From the NCBI RefSeq assembly GCF_050587365.1, contig NZ_JBOBFV010000003.1, positions 1-64,000 of the forward strand: a DNA stretch of 64,000 bases, given 5' to 3'. Of the stretch, positions 42,216-50,509 are shown one piece after another (the stretch's first letter is position 1; each line of letters starts with the position of its first letter). The translations under genes were made by a program, and so were the position numbers. The notes beneath the pieces were generated by a model. It saw nothing but the letters and a program-made list of their open reading frames with translations. It was not told the origin of the DNA and ran no database searches. Source of the DNA: Plantibacter auratus (GTDB lineage Bacteria > Actinomycetota > Actinomycetes > Actinomycetales > Microbacteriaceae).

Positions 42216-42221
42216 TCCTGT

Positions 42222-42845
42222 ATGTCGAACGAGCACTACTTCACCGCCGAACCCGCGAGCGAGTTGCAGCTCAAACCGATCACCGCACGCCTCGGCGGCG
42301 TCGACCGTTCGCTCGTTTCGGCGGGCGGCGTCTTCAGTCCGGGTCACCTCGATCAGGGCACCCAGGTGCTGCTCGCGAACACCCCTCCTCCCCCGCCGAC
42401 GGGCGACCTCCTCGACATCGGCTGCGGCTGGGGCCCGATCGCCCTGTCGCTCGGGCTCGCGTCGCCGGACGCGACCGTCTGGGCGGTCGACGTGAACGAA
42501 CGCGCGCTCGACCTGACCCGGATCAACGCGGAACGCCTCGGGCTCGCCAACATCCGTGCCGTCCTCCCCGACGACGTCCCCGACACGGTCCGCTTCGCGA
42601 CCATCTGGTCGAACCCGCCGATCCGCGTCGGCAAGGACGAACTGCACCGCATGCTCATGCACTGGTTGCCGCGGCTCGAGGACGAGGGTGACGCCTGGCT
42701 CGTCGTACAGAAGAACCTCGGCTCGGACTCACTGCAGAAGTGGTTGCAGGAGCAGCTGCCGACGTCGTTCCACGTCGGACGTGCGGCCATGGCCAAGGGC
42801 TTCCGCGTCCTGCACACCCGGCGCCGGGAGCTCCGTTCGGCCTGA
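42222..42845 (+). CDS. Class I SAM-dependent methyltransferase (RsmC/RlmG-like)
   Basis: This 207-residue single-domain enzyme has the SAM motif LLDIGCGWGPIALSLG (about 64-79) and the catalytic-type SNPPIRVG motif (about 128-135), which marks amino-group or base methylation of nucleic acids. The N-terminal HYFTAEPASE and GGVFSPGHLDQGTQVLL match small rRNA guanine-N2 methyltransferases of the RsmC/RlmG group. The exact target is unknown. It is leaderless and convergent with dapF. Confidence 0.88.
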   Translation: MSNEHYFTAEPASELQLKPITARLGGVDRSLVSAGGVFSPGHLDQGTQVLLANTPPPPPTGDLLDIGCGWGPIALSLGLASPDATVWAVDVNERALDLTRINAERLGLANIRAVLPDDVPDTVRFATIWSNPPIRVGKDELHRMLMHWLPRLEDEGDAWLVVQKNLGSDSLQKWLQEQLPTSFHVGRAAMAKGFRVLHTRRRELRSA

Positions 42846-42857
42846 CCGGCTCAGGCC
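42839..42857. terminator. Shared terminator carrying both stop codons of convergent genes
   Basis: GGCCTGA (42839-42845) pairs with TCAGGCC (42851-42857) around CCGGC. Each arm contains the TGA stop of one of the two convergent genes. Confidence 0.5.
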
Positions 42858-43732
42858 AGGGTGATCGTCCCGGAGTAGACGAGCGTCGCAGGTCCGGCCA
42901 GCACCACGTGCTCGCCGTCTGCGCCGGGAACCATGCGCACCCCGAGCGCTCCGCCCGGCACCTCGACGCGCCAGTCGTTCGGAGCCGCCGCGCCCGCCCA
43001 GTGGCGGAACGCGAGCGCCGCGGCAGCCGTCCCGGTGCCACAGCTCAGGGTCTCGCCGCTCCCGCGCTCGTGGACGCGCATGCGGATCCGTGCCACGCCG
43101 TCGGCGATGAGCGGCTCACCCGGGACGACCAGCTCGACGTTGGCACCGTGCGGCGGTACGGGGTCGAGCTGTGGGACGTACTCCAGTTCCGCTCCGTCGA
43201 GTTCGGCGGCGTCGGCGACCGCGACGACGATGTGCGGGTTGCCGACGTCGATCCCGATCCCCGGGCGGGCCACGGGCAGCCCCTTCACCCGGACGAGCGT
43301 CTCCCGCTCGTCGAGGCTCCAGCGGCCGAGGTCGACGGCGTAGCCGAGCGGGTCGTAGCCGACCATCCGGACGCCGGCGCGGGTGCCGATGGCGAGCTGT
43401 TCGCCGGGGGCCAGCTCCACGAGCCCGCTCTCGAGCAGGTAGTGCAGGAACACCCGGATGCCGTTGCCGCACATCTCCGCGACCGAACCGTCGGCGTTGT
43501 GGTAATCCATGAACCACTCCGCGGCAGGGTCTTCAGCGAGCACGGCCGCGCCGGCATCGAGGTGCGCGGACCGGACGGCGCGGATGACGCCGTCGGCCCC
43601 GATCCCGAAATGCCGGTCGCAGAGCGCTGCGATCTGGCCAGGATCGAGCGCCTCCTGGCCGTCGGGATCGGAGAAGAGCACGAAGTCGTTGCCCGTGCCG
43701 TGGCCCTTCGTGAAGGAGAGTGTCGACGCCAT
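42851..43732 (-). CDS. dapF: Diaminopimelate epimerase
   Basis: Interconverts LL- and meso-diaminopimelate for lysine and peptidoglycan. The 293 residues have the catalytic pair Cys88 (MCGNGIRVF) and Cys231 (LSCGTGTAA). The ATG at 43732 has TAGACT 6 bases upstream, and the first three bases of that box are the miaA stop codon, so dapF probably has its own leaderless transcript inside the miaB-miaA-dapF cluster. Confidence 0.96.
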   Translation of the reverse strand: MASTLSFTKGHGTGNDFVLFSDPDGQEALDPGQIAALCDRHFGIGADGVIRAVRSAHLDAGAAVLAEDPAAEWFMDYHNADGSVAEMCGNGIRVFLHYLLESGLVELAPGEQLAIGTRAGVRMVGYDPLGYAVDLGRWSLDERETLVRVKGLPVARPGIGIDVGNPHIVVAVADAAELDGAELEYVPQLDPVPPHGANVELVVPGEPLIADGVARIRMRVHERGSGETLSCGTGTAAAALAFRHWAGAAAPNDWRVEVPGGALGVRMVPGADGEHVVLAGPATLVYSGTITLA

Positions 43733-43738
43733 CCGACC

Positions 43739-43744
43739 AGTCTA
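43739..43744 (-). promoter_or_regulatory. -10 element of dapF overlapping the miaA stop
   Basis: TAGACT on the minus strand; its TAG is the miaA stop (43742-43744). It lies 6 bases before the dapF ATG. Confidence 0.55.
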
Positions 43745-44656
43745 CGGGCGCACTCGGCGGGCCAGCTCACTCGCCTCGGCGCTGCCGCCGTCCACCCAGG
43801 TGATCGCCGGATAGCGCTTGAACCAGCTGACCTGACGGCGCGCGTACCGCCTCGTCAGACGCTGGGTCTCGGCGATCGCCTGCGCTTCGGTGAGCTCCGA
43901 CCGCAGTTGCGCCACCGCTTGCGCGTACCCGATCGCACGGGCGGCGGTGATGCCCTGCTCGAGGCCGTGCTCGAGCAGCTCAGCAGTCTCCGCGACGAGT
44001 CCTGCGGCCCACATCGTCTCGACGCGCCGGTCGAGGCGCTCGACGAGGACCTCTCGCGGCGTCGAGACCCCGATGACCTCGACCGGCCGCCATGGGACGG
44101 GGCGTTCCGGAAGCGCTGCACCGTGGCCGCGCTCGGCCAACTCGTGGACTTCGAGTGCGCGCACGACCCGGCGGGCGTTCGCCGCATCGATGCGGTCGGC
44201 GGTCGCGGGATCGGCCAGGCGGAGCCGCTCGATGAGCGCCGGGAGCCCCTCCTCCTCGAGTTCCCGTTCCAGGCGCTCGCGCAGGGCGCGGTCTCTCGGG
44301 GGGAACCGGAAGTCATGGATGACGCTCGAGACGTACAGCCCGGAACCGCCGACGAGGATCGGCGTCACCCCACGCGCGGTGAGCTCGTCGATCACCGCGC
44401 GAGCCGTCGGCTGGTACCAGGCGACGGACGCCTCCTCCGTGACGTCCAGGACGTCGAAGAGGTGGTGCGGGATCCCGCGCCGCTCCTCCATGGGCAGCTT
44501 CGCGGTCCCGATGTCCATGCCGCGATAGAACTGCATGGCATCGGCGTTGACGATCTCGGCTGGACGCCCCGCCTCGCGGAGAGCGGTCGCCAGCTCGAGC
44601 GACAGTGCGGACTTCCCCGTCCCGGTCGCTCCGACGACCGCGAGGAAGCCGGTCAC
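43742..44656 (-). CDS. miaA: tRNA dimethylallyltransferase
   Basis: Adds the isopentenyl group to A37 of tRNAs reading UNN codons. The 304 residues include the P-loop AVVGATGTGKSALSL, the conserved NADAMQFYRGMDIGTAK and the VGGSGLYV segment. GTG 44656 overlaps the miaB stop (GTGA). MiaB, encoded just upstream, acts on the product. Confidence 0.96.
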   Translation of the reverse strand: MTGFLAVVGATGTGKSALSLELATALREAGRPAEIVNADAMQFYRGMDIGTAKLPMEERRGIPHHLFDVLDVTEEASVAWYQPTARAVIDELTARGVTPILVGGSGLYVSSVIHDFRFPPRDRALRERLERELEEEGLPALIERLRLADPATADRIDAANARRVVRALEVHELAERGHGAALPERPVPWRPVEVIGVSTPREVLVERLDRRVETMWAAGLVAETAELLEHGLEQGITAARAIGYAQAVAQLRSELTEAQAIAETQRLTRRYARRQVSWFKRYPAITWVDGGSAEASELARRVRP

Positions 44657-46254
44657 CGACGTTCGCCGTCGCTCGGGTCGTAGATGGGCGACGTGGTCAC
44701 GCCGACGGTCGGCGCCCCGATGCGCAGGCCCGGCAGGCCGAGCGAGACCCGGCCGGGCTCCGCCGCACCGGCCGGCGTCGGCACGCCGCAGGAGTCGGCC
44801 TGAGCTCGATCCCAGGCGTCTCCGGCACGCGTCCGACGGACCCGCAGGGGCTCGCCACCGGGTGCGTCGGCGATGAGGTGGAAGGACGCGGCCTCGGTGA
44901 TGGTCACGGTCACGACGTCGCCCGGTCGCGGCACCTCGGAGCCCGCCGGCACCTCGAAGTGGACGAGCCGTGAGTCCTCGGCCCGCCCGCTCAGTCGATG
45001 CGTGGCGTCGTTCTTGCGGCCCTCGCCGACCGCGACGAGCAACTCGACCTGCCGGCCCACCTGGCGCTGGTTCTCCTCGAGACTGATGCGGTCCTGCAAC
45101 GCGATGAGGCGCTCGTACCGTTCCTGCACGACGGCCTTCGGGACCTGATCGGGCATGGTGGCCGCCGGAGTCCCGGCACGGATCGAGTACTGGAAGGTGA
45201 AGGCGCTGGCGAACCGTGCGGCCTCGACCACGCGGAGGGTCTCCTGGAAGTCCTCCTCCGTCTCGCCGGGGAACCCGACGATGATGTCGGTGGAGATGGC
45301 CGCATGCGGGATCCTGGCACGGACCCGATCGAGGATCCCGAGGAAGCGCTCGGACCGGTAGGAGCGACGCATCGCCTTGAGGATGCGGTCGGAACCCGAT
45401 TGCAGCGGCATGTGCAGTTGTGGCATCACATTCGGCGTCTCGGCCATCGCATCGATCACGTCGTCGGTGAAGGCGGCCGGGTGCGGGCTCGTGAACCGGA
45501 CGCGCTCCAAGCCCTCGATCGTGCCGGCCGCCCGCAGGAGCTTGCCGAACGCCTGACGATCCCCGAACTCGACACCGTAGGAGTTCACGTTCTGCCCGAG
45601 CAGCGTCACCTCGATGGCGCCGTCCTCGACGAGGGCGCGCAGCTCACCGAGGATCTCGCCCGGGCGACGGTCCTTCTCCTTGCCACGGAGCGACGGCACG
45701 ATGCAGAAGGTGCACGTGTTGTTGCACCCGACGGAGATCGAGACCCAACCGCTGTAGCTGGAATCGCGTTTGGTCGGGAGGGTGGAGGGGAAGGTGTCGA
45801 GCGACTCCAGGATCTCCAGCTGGGCCTCGTCGTTGTGCCGAGCCCGCTCCAGCAGCGACGGCAGTGAGCCCATGTTGTGCGTCCCGAAGACGACGTCCAC
45901 CCACGGGGCCTTCCGGAGGATGACCTCTTTGTCCTTCTGCGCCAGACAACCGCCGACGGCGATCTGCATGCCGCTGCGCTGCTTCTTGATCGATGCCAGG
46001 TGGCCGAGGTTGCCGTACAGCTTGTTGTCGGCGTTCTCGCGGACCGCGCAGGTGTTGATGACCACGATGTCGGCCTGCTCGCCGTCCGCCTTGACGTAAC
46101 CGGCTGCCTCGAGCGACCCGCTGAGCCGCTCGGAGTCGTGCACGTTCATCTGGCACCCGTAGGTGCGGACCTCATAGCTCCGCTGCCGACCTGACTCGTC
46201 GATCGCGGCGGGTGAGGCGCTGATGACCGTGGGCGTCTCGACGATGCTGCTCAT
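44653..46254 (-). CDS. miaB: tRNA-2-methylthio-N6-dimethylallyladenosine synthase
   Basis: Radical-SAM methylthiotransferase acting after MiaA at A37. N-terminal cluster cysteines are Cys34, Cys69 and Cys103; the radical-SAM triad is Cys177, Cys181 and Cys184 (CNNTCTFC); a C-terminal TRAM domain follows. The 533-residue length includes a tail of about 60 residues after TRAM that is not usual. TAGACT lies 6 bases before ATG 46254 (leaderless). Confidence 0.96.
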   Translation of the reverse strand: MSSIVETPTVISASPAAIDESGRQRSYEVRTYGCQMNVHDSERLSGSLEAAGYVKADGEQADIVVINTCAVRENADNKLYGNLGHLASIKKQRSGMQIAVGGCLAQKDKEVILRKAPWVDVVFGTHNMGSLPSLLERARHNDEAQLEILESLDTFPSTLPTKRDSSYSGWVSISVGCNNTCTFCIVPSLRGKEKDRRPGEILGELRALVEDGAIEVTLLGQNVNSYGVEFGDRQAFGKLLRAAGTIEGLERVRFTSPHPAAFTDDVIDAMAETPNVMPQLHMPLQSGSDRILKAMRRSYRSERFLGILDRVRARIPHAAISTDIIVGFPGETEEDFQETLRVVEAARFASAFTFQYSIRAGTPAATMPDQVPKAVVQERYERLIALQDRISLEENQRQVGRQVELLVAVGEGRKNDATHRLSGRAEDSRLVHFEVPAGSEVPRPGDVVTVTITEAASFHLIADAPGGEPLRVRRTRAGDAWDRAQADSCGVPTPAGAAEPGRVSLGLPGLRIGAPTVGVTTSPIYDPSDGERR

Positions 46255-46260
46255 ACCGGC

Positions 46261-46266
46261 AGTCTA
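46261..46266 (-). promoter_or_regulatory. -10 element of the miaB promoter
   Basis: TAGACT on the minus strand, 6 bases before ATG 46254, between recX and miaB. Confidence 0.5.
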
Positions 46267-46289
46267 CGCGCGGCCTGAGATGCCTCCGG

Positions 46290-47168
46290 TCAGCGGAAAC
46301 TCACGCCGGAACGCTTCGACCCCGACAGGGCACGCGAGCACGCCTCACGGATGATCGCCGAGCCATATCCGCGTCTCGCGAGATAGGCCGACAGACGTCG
46401 CTCGGCCGTCGCCTGATCGAGGGAGCGCAGTTGACCGGCACGCTTCTCGGCGACGACCAGCGCTCGTCGGAGCTCGTCGTCGTCGTCGATGGCCTCCAGT
46501 GCCTCGGAGACGATCGAGGCGTCGATGCGTCGCGAGGAGAGCTCGCGGCCGATCACCGCACGGGACTGCCCCTTGCGGGTGTGCAGGCTCTCGACGAGCT
46601 GCCGGGCGAGTTCGGCGTCGTCGAGATAGCCGCGTCGGCGGAGCTCGGCGAGGACGTGTTCGACTTCGTCGGGTGCGGCGTCGTGGCCGCGGAGGAGTTC
46701 CGCGATCTCCCACTCGGAACACCCGCGGCGGGCGAGTCGTCGGACCGCGAGCAGGTCGAGTTCGGCCAGCCGGACCTCCGGATCGACGGGAGCCTCGATC
46801 TCATCGACTTCGGCGCGGTCGTCTGCGTCGTCGTCCTCCGGCGCCTCGACGACCGAGGTCCAGGCGAGCGTCCGCGGGGCGGGCTCGGGTGGTGTCGTCG
46901 GGCTCGTCGCTGCGGGGGCATCGCTCGGTGCGTCGCCCGGCGGGGTGGCCTCCGTCTCGTCGCGCTCGGTGGACGTCCGTCGCAACGGAGCGACGGGACG
47001 CACGACGGGCGCGGCAACGACAGGAGCGTCGTCGGTCTGCCCGACGAACCAGCCGTCGGGCTCGGCAGCTGGATCGGGCGCCGGACGGCGCCCGAACAGC
47101 GAGGTCACGGGGGCCACGTGCTCCGACGACTCGTCGGCCGGACCGGCGGGAGGGAAGGAGACGACCAT
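46290..47168 (-). CDS. recX: Regulatory protein RecX with long N-terminal extension
   Basis: RecX modulates RecA filaments. The core occupies about residues 132-292 with the helical repeats typical of RecX (VRRLARRGCSEWEIAELL; RRRGYLDDAELARQLVES). Ahead of it is about 130 residues rich in Pro, Ala, Thr and acidic residues, absent from classical RecX and probably disordered. It lies 26 bases after recA and is likely co-transcribed. GAGGT precedes the ATG. Confidence 0.9.
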   Translation of the reverse strand: MVVSFPPAGPADESSEHVAPVTSLFGRRPAPDPAAEPDGWFVGQTDDAPVVAAPVVRPVAPLRRTSTERDETEATPPGDAPSDAPAATSPTTPPEPAPRTLAWTSVVEAPEDDDADDRAEVDEIEAPVDPEVRLAELDLLAVRRLARRGCSEWEIAELLRGHDAAPDEVEHVLAELRRRGYLDDAELARQLVESLHTRKGQSRAVIGRELSSRRIDASIVSEALEAIDDDDELRRALVVAEKRAGQLRSLDQATAERRLSAYLARRGYGSAIIREACSRALSGSKRSGVSFR

Positions 47169-47194
47169 GGTGACCTCGCTGTTCGGGGCGTGCG

Positions 47195-48337
47195 TTACGC
47201 GCTGCGCTTCGCGGCGGACTTCGGTGCGCCGGCGGCTGCGAGCTGCGGGGCTCCACCGGTCGCCGCCTCGAGCGCGGCGGCCTCGGCAGCAGCGACCTCG
47301 GCTGCGGCGGCATCCGCGGCCTTCTTGGTTGCGGCACCCTCGGCACCGACACCGAGCTTGCCGAGGATCCGGCGCTCGATCTCAGCGGCGATGTCCGGGT
47401 TCTTCAGCAGGAAGTTCCGGGCGTTCTCCTTGCCCTGACCGAGCTGATCGCCCTCGTAGGTGTACCAGGCGCCGGCCTTCTTGACGATGGCGTGCTCGAC
47501 ACCGAAGTCGATCAACGACCCTTCGCGGGAGATGCCCACGCCGTACAGGATGTCGAACTCGGCCTGCCGGAAGGGCGGAGCCATCTTGTTCTTGACGACC
47601 TTCACGCGCGTACGGTTGCCCACGGCCTCCGTGCCGTCCTTCAGCGTCTCGATGCGACGGATGTCGAGGCGGACCGAGGCGTAGAACTTCAGGGCCTTAC
47701 CACCGGCGGTCGTCTCGGGGCTGCCGAACATCACACCGATCTTCTCGCGCAGCTGGTTGATGAAGATCATCGTCGTGTTCGTCTGGTTGAGGCCACCGGT
47801 CAGCTTGCGCAGGGCCTGCGACATGAGGCGGGCCTGCAGACCGACGTGCGAGTCACCCATGTCGCCCTCGATCTCGGCACGGGGCACGAGCGCGGCGACG
47901 GAGTCGATCACGATGAGGTCGATGGAACCCGAGCGCACGAGCATGTCGGCGATCTCGAGCGCCTGCTCACCCGTGTCGGGCTGGGAGACGAGCAGCGAGT
48001 CGATGTCGACGCCGAGCTTCTTTGCGTACTCGGGGTCGAGTGCGTGCTCCGCGTCGATGAAGGCGGCGATGCCGCCGGCACGCTGGGCGTTCGCGATGGC
48101 GTGCAGCGTGAGCGTCGTCTTACCTGACGACTCAGGCCCGTAGATCTCGACGATGCGGCCTCGCGGGAGCCCTCCGATGCCGAGCGCGACGTCGAGGGCG
48201 ATCGAGCCGGTGGAGACGACCTCGACCGGTGCGCGCTCGTCGCTGCCGAGGCGCATCACCGAGCCCTTGCCGAACTGACGGTCGATCTGGGCGAGTGCGG
48301 TTTCGAGGGACTTCTCGCGTTCAGCTGGACTTGGCAT
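47195..48337 (-). CDS. recA: Recombinase RecA
   Basis: 380-residue recombinase and LexA co-protease. Walker A is GPESSGKT (67-74), Walker B LIVIDSVAALV, and the loop region has FINQLREKIGVMFGSPETT. The C-terminal 50 residues are Ala-rich (typical actinobacterial tail). ATG 48337 (MPSPAEREKSLETALAQID) is the start; an upstream in-frame extension is not conserved. A LexA box lies about 215 bases upstream. Confidence 0.98.
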   Translation of the reverse strand: MPSPAEREKSLETALAQIDRQFGKGSVMRLGSDERAPVEVVSTGSIALDVALGIGGLPRGRIVEIYGPESSGKTTLTLHAIANAQRAGGIAAFIDAEHALDPEYAKKLGVDIDSLLVSQPDTGEQALEIADMLVRSGSIDLIVIDSVAALVPRAEIEGDMGDSHVGLQARLMSQALRKLTGGLNQTNTTMIFINQLREKIGVMFGSPETTAGGKALKFYASVRLDIRRIETLKDGTEAVGNRTRVKVVKNKMAPPFRQAEFDILYGVGISREGSLIDFGVEHAIVKKAGAWYTYEGDQLGQGKENARNFLLKNPDIAAEIERRILGKLGVGAEGAATKKAADAAAAEVAAAEAAALEAATGGAPQLAAAGAPKSAAKRSA

Positions 48338-48552
48338 GGTGTGCTTCTCTCTGCTCGGTGTCGGGTGCCTATAGGCTGTCGCCGCGTGTTCCGGGACCCG
48401 CTTCTGCTGAAGGTCGGGGCCCGAGGGCGACAAGGCGTCGGTCGTTCCTGATGTCTCCGACGGTACGCGCCACCACCGACATGCACCGGTGGACGGCTCG
48501 GTCCGTGCAGAACGCACTCACGAATGATCCTGTGGAGGACACTAGCACCACT

Positions 48553-48566
48553 AGAACGGATGTTCG
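48553..48566. promoter_or_regulatory. LexA box upstream of recA
   Basis: AGAACGGATGTTCG has perfect GAAC-N4-GTTC symmetry. TAGTGT on the minus strand 10 bases downstream of the box could be the -10 element, placing LexA over its -35. The 281-base gap between DUF3046 and recA holds no other convincing feature. Confidence 0.75.
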
Positions 48567-48618
48567 ATACCGATCGGGCGGCGTGTCGAAGACCGCTTCG
48601 CCCGTGGCGCTGGACGCG

Positions 48619-48843
48619 CTACGCGCCCGGCTGCAGCCGTCCGACGCCGTGGCGTCGCTCGTCCGGCACGTCGGTCGCGGTACAGAGCGCGATCCAGACG
48701 TCGCGGGGCGGGACACCGGCGCGCAACGCCTCCTCGGCGGTCTTCGAGCCGAACTCGGTGAGTCCGAGGTCACCGGTGAGTACCGCTCCGTACGCCGCGC
48801 CGAACTCGTCGGCGACGGCCGTCCTGAACTCACTCAGCTTCAT
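48619..48843 (-). CDS. DUF3046-family small protein
   Basis: 74 residues beginning MKLSEFRTAVADEFG and ending near VPDERRHG, the conserved DUF3046 pattern found upstream of recA in actinobacteria. AGGAGCAGGA precedes the ATG. Unknown function; the last few residues after RRHG are variable. Confidence 0.85.
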   Translation of the reverse strand: MKLSEFRTAVADEFGAAYGAVLTGDLGLTEFGSKTAEEALRAGVPPRDVWIALCTATDVPDERRHGVGRLQPGA

Positions 48844-48885
48844 TCCTGCTCCTGTCCCTTCCTCCGTCGTCCGTCCGGACGCGGA

Positions 48886-48915
48886 AACGCCCCGGGAGAG
48901 GGATCCCGGGGCGTT
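48886..48915 (-). terminator. Terminator after the clgR-type gene
   Basis: AACGCCCCGGGA/TCCCGGGGCGTT, a 12-bp perfect stem with a 6-base loop, 21 bases past the stop of the minus-strand regulator. Confidence 0.75.
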
Positions 48916-48935
48916 CTGCTGCCGTGCTCGCTCGA

Positions 48936-49244
48936 TCAGCGGGAGACGAGTTCGTCCAGCTCGTTGACCAGTTCGTCCGGAACGGTGTCCGGGATGTTCG
49001 GGGAGAGACCCTCGATGACCGCGAGGCGGTCTCCGACCTCTCGCATGATGACGGAGATGGGGGTGTCGAGGGCGTCGGCCACCGAAGCGAGGATCTCGCT
49101 CGACGCCTCCTTCTGGCCTCGTTCGACCTCGCTCAGGTATCCGAGTGCGACGCTCGCCTTGCTCGCCACCTGGCGCAAGGTCCGACCCTTCTGCAACCGG
49201 AAGTCCCTCAGCACGTCGCCGATCTCTTGACGGACTAGAACCAC
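48936..49244 (-). CDS. clgR: ClgR-type XRE transcriptional regulator
   Basis: This 102-residue protein has an HTH at about 6-62: the segment LQKGRTLRQVASKASVALG, then YLSEVERGQKEASSEILAS, is nearly invariant in actinobacterial ClgR. ClgR activates clpP and proteolysis or stress genes in relatives. GTG 49244 has GGAGGG 5 bases upstream. It lies after cinA on the same strand, in the usual pgsA-cinA-clgR-recA order. Confidence 0.92.
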   Translation of the reverse strand: MVLVRQEIGDVLRDFRLQKGRTLRQVASKASVALGYLSEVERGQKEASSEILASVADALDTPISVIMREVGDRLAVIEGLSPNIPDTVPDELVNELDELVSR

Positions 49245-49386
49245 GTGACCCTCCCTCTGTGCTCTACGACCTCGTGTCGTACAGCGCTCTGCTTCTCCAA
49301 CGCGGATTCACGTCGTCCCAGCTGATCGCCGTCTCGTTCGTGGATGGCCAACATTACAACCACCGTATGCCGAACGGAGCCGGGGT

Positions 49387-49902
49387 TCACTCGAGTGCGC
49401 CGAGTTCTCGCACGAGGGCTTCCAACGCCAGCTCCACGGTCCGGAGTCGGATCTCCTGACGGCCTCCGTCCAGGGTGAGCGGCACCACCCGTCCACCCGC
49501 TCGCGTCACGATGCCCACGAAGACGGTCCCGACGGCCTGGCCGTTCTGCGGGTCGGGCCCGGCGACGCCGGTCGTCGCGATACCGACGTCTGCCGGAAGC
49601 CCGTCGATCGCCAGGGCACGGCGCACGCCGTCGGCCATCTGGAGGGCAACCTCCGGGTGCACGGCGCCGTGGAGCGCGAGGAGGCCGGCGTCGACGCCGA
49701 GCAACGAGTGCTTCAGGCGGGTGTCGTACGCGACCACACCGCCTCGGACCGTCGCGGACGCACCGGGCACGCTGATGAGTGCCGCGGCCAGCAGCCCACC
49801 GGTCAGGGACTCCGCGACACCGATCGTCAACCGGGCGTCGATGAGCGCGTGGACCGCCGCTGCGGCACCGGCGTCGGCCGACGCGACGGCATCGGACGTC
49901 AT
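49387..49902 (-). CDS. cinA: CinA-family nicotinamide-nucleotide amidohydrolase
   Basis: This 171-residue protein corresponds to the C-terminal CinA domain alone (PncC type), which hydrolyses NMN to NaMN. Motifs are VAESLTGGLLAAAL, GGVVAYDTRLKHSLLGV and GIATTGVAGPDP. The N-terminal molybdopterin-like domain of full CinA is absent, as in many actinobacteria. The start overlaps the pgsA stop (ATGA). Confidence 0.92.
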   Translation of the reverse strand: MTSDAVASADAGAAAAVHALIDARLTIGVAESLTGGLLAAALISVPGASATVRGGVVAYDTRLKHSLLGVDAGLLALHGAVHPEVALQMADGVRRALAIDGLPADVGIATTGVAGPDPQNGQAVGTVFVGIVTRAGGRVVPLTLDGGRQEIRLRTVELALEALVRELGALE

Positions 49903-50507
49903 CGCTTGACCTGCCGGTCGGTGCGCGACCCCCGGACGGCGGTGACGACGTAGTCGATGCCGCTCGCGATGGTCAGGAGCACGGCGATGGTCATGAAGAC
50001 CGCGTTCACCCAGAGCACCCAGTCACCGAGGAGCACCCAGAACGGCGCGAGGGCGAGCGAGATCGCGACGGCCTGCGCGAGGGTCTTGAGCTTCCCCATC
50101 CATGCGGCGGCGACGACATGGTCGGAGATCACGATGAAGCGGTGGACGGTGATGCCGATCTCGCGCACGAGCACGACGATCGTGACCCACCACGGCAGTT
50201 CGCCGAGGATCGACAACGCGACGAGCGCTCCGCCCGTCAGCACCTTGTCGGCGATCGGGTCGAGGATCTTGCCGAGGTCCGTCACGAGGTTGCGACTGCG
50301 GGCGATGTGCCCGTCGATGCCGTCGCTCGCGATCGCGACGACGAAGAGCAGGGCCGCCCACCACCGCAGTGCACCGTCGGATCCGTCGTCCGCCAGCAGC
50401 ATCCACATGAACACGGGCGCAAGCACGATCCTCGCGACGGTGATCGCGTTCGGGAGGTTCCAGTTCGAGATGCGCGGCGCAGCAGCCGACGCGTTCGATG
50501 CCGTCAT
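49899..50507 (-). CDS. pgsA: CDP-diacylglycerol--glycerol-3-phosphate 3-phosphatidyltransferase
   Basis: This 202-residue membrane enzyme makes phosphatidylglycerol phosphate. The CDP-alcohol phosphotransferase motif DGIDGHIARSRN...GKILDPIADK is complete with all Asp residues. It has about four or five membrane helices. It starts 2 bases after the ftsK stop and overlaps cinA. Confidence 0.92.
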   Translation of the reverse strand: MTASNASAAAPRISNWNLPNAITVARIVLAPVFMWMLLADDGSDGALRWWAALLFVVAIASDGIDGHIARSRNLVTDLGKILDPIADKVLTGGALVALSILGELPWWVTIVVLVREIGITVHRFIVISDHVVAAAWMGKLKTLAQAVAISLALAPFWVLLGDWVLWVNAVFMTIAVLLTIASGIDYVVTAVRGSRTDRQVKR

Positions 50508-50509
50508 GT

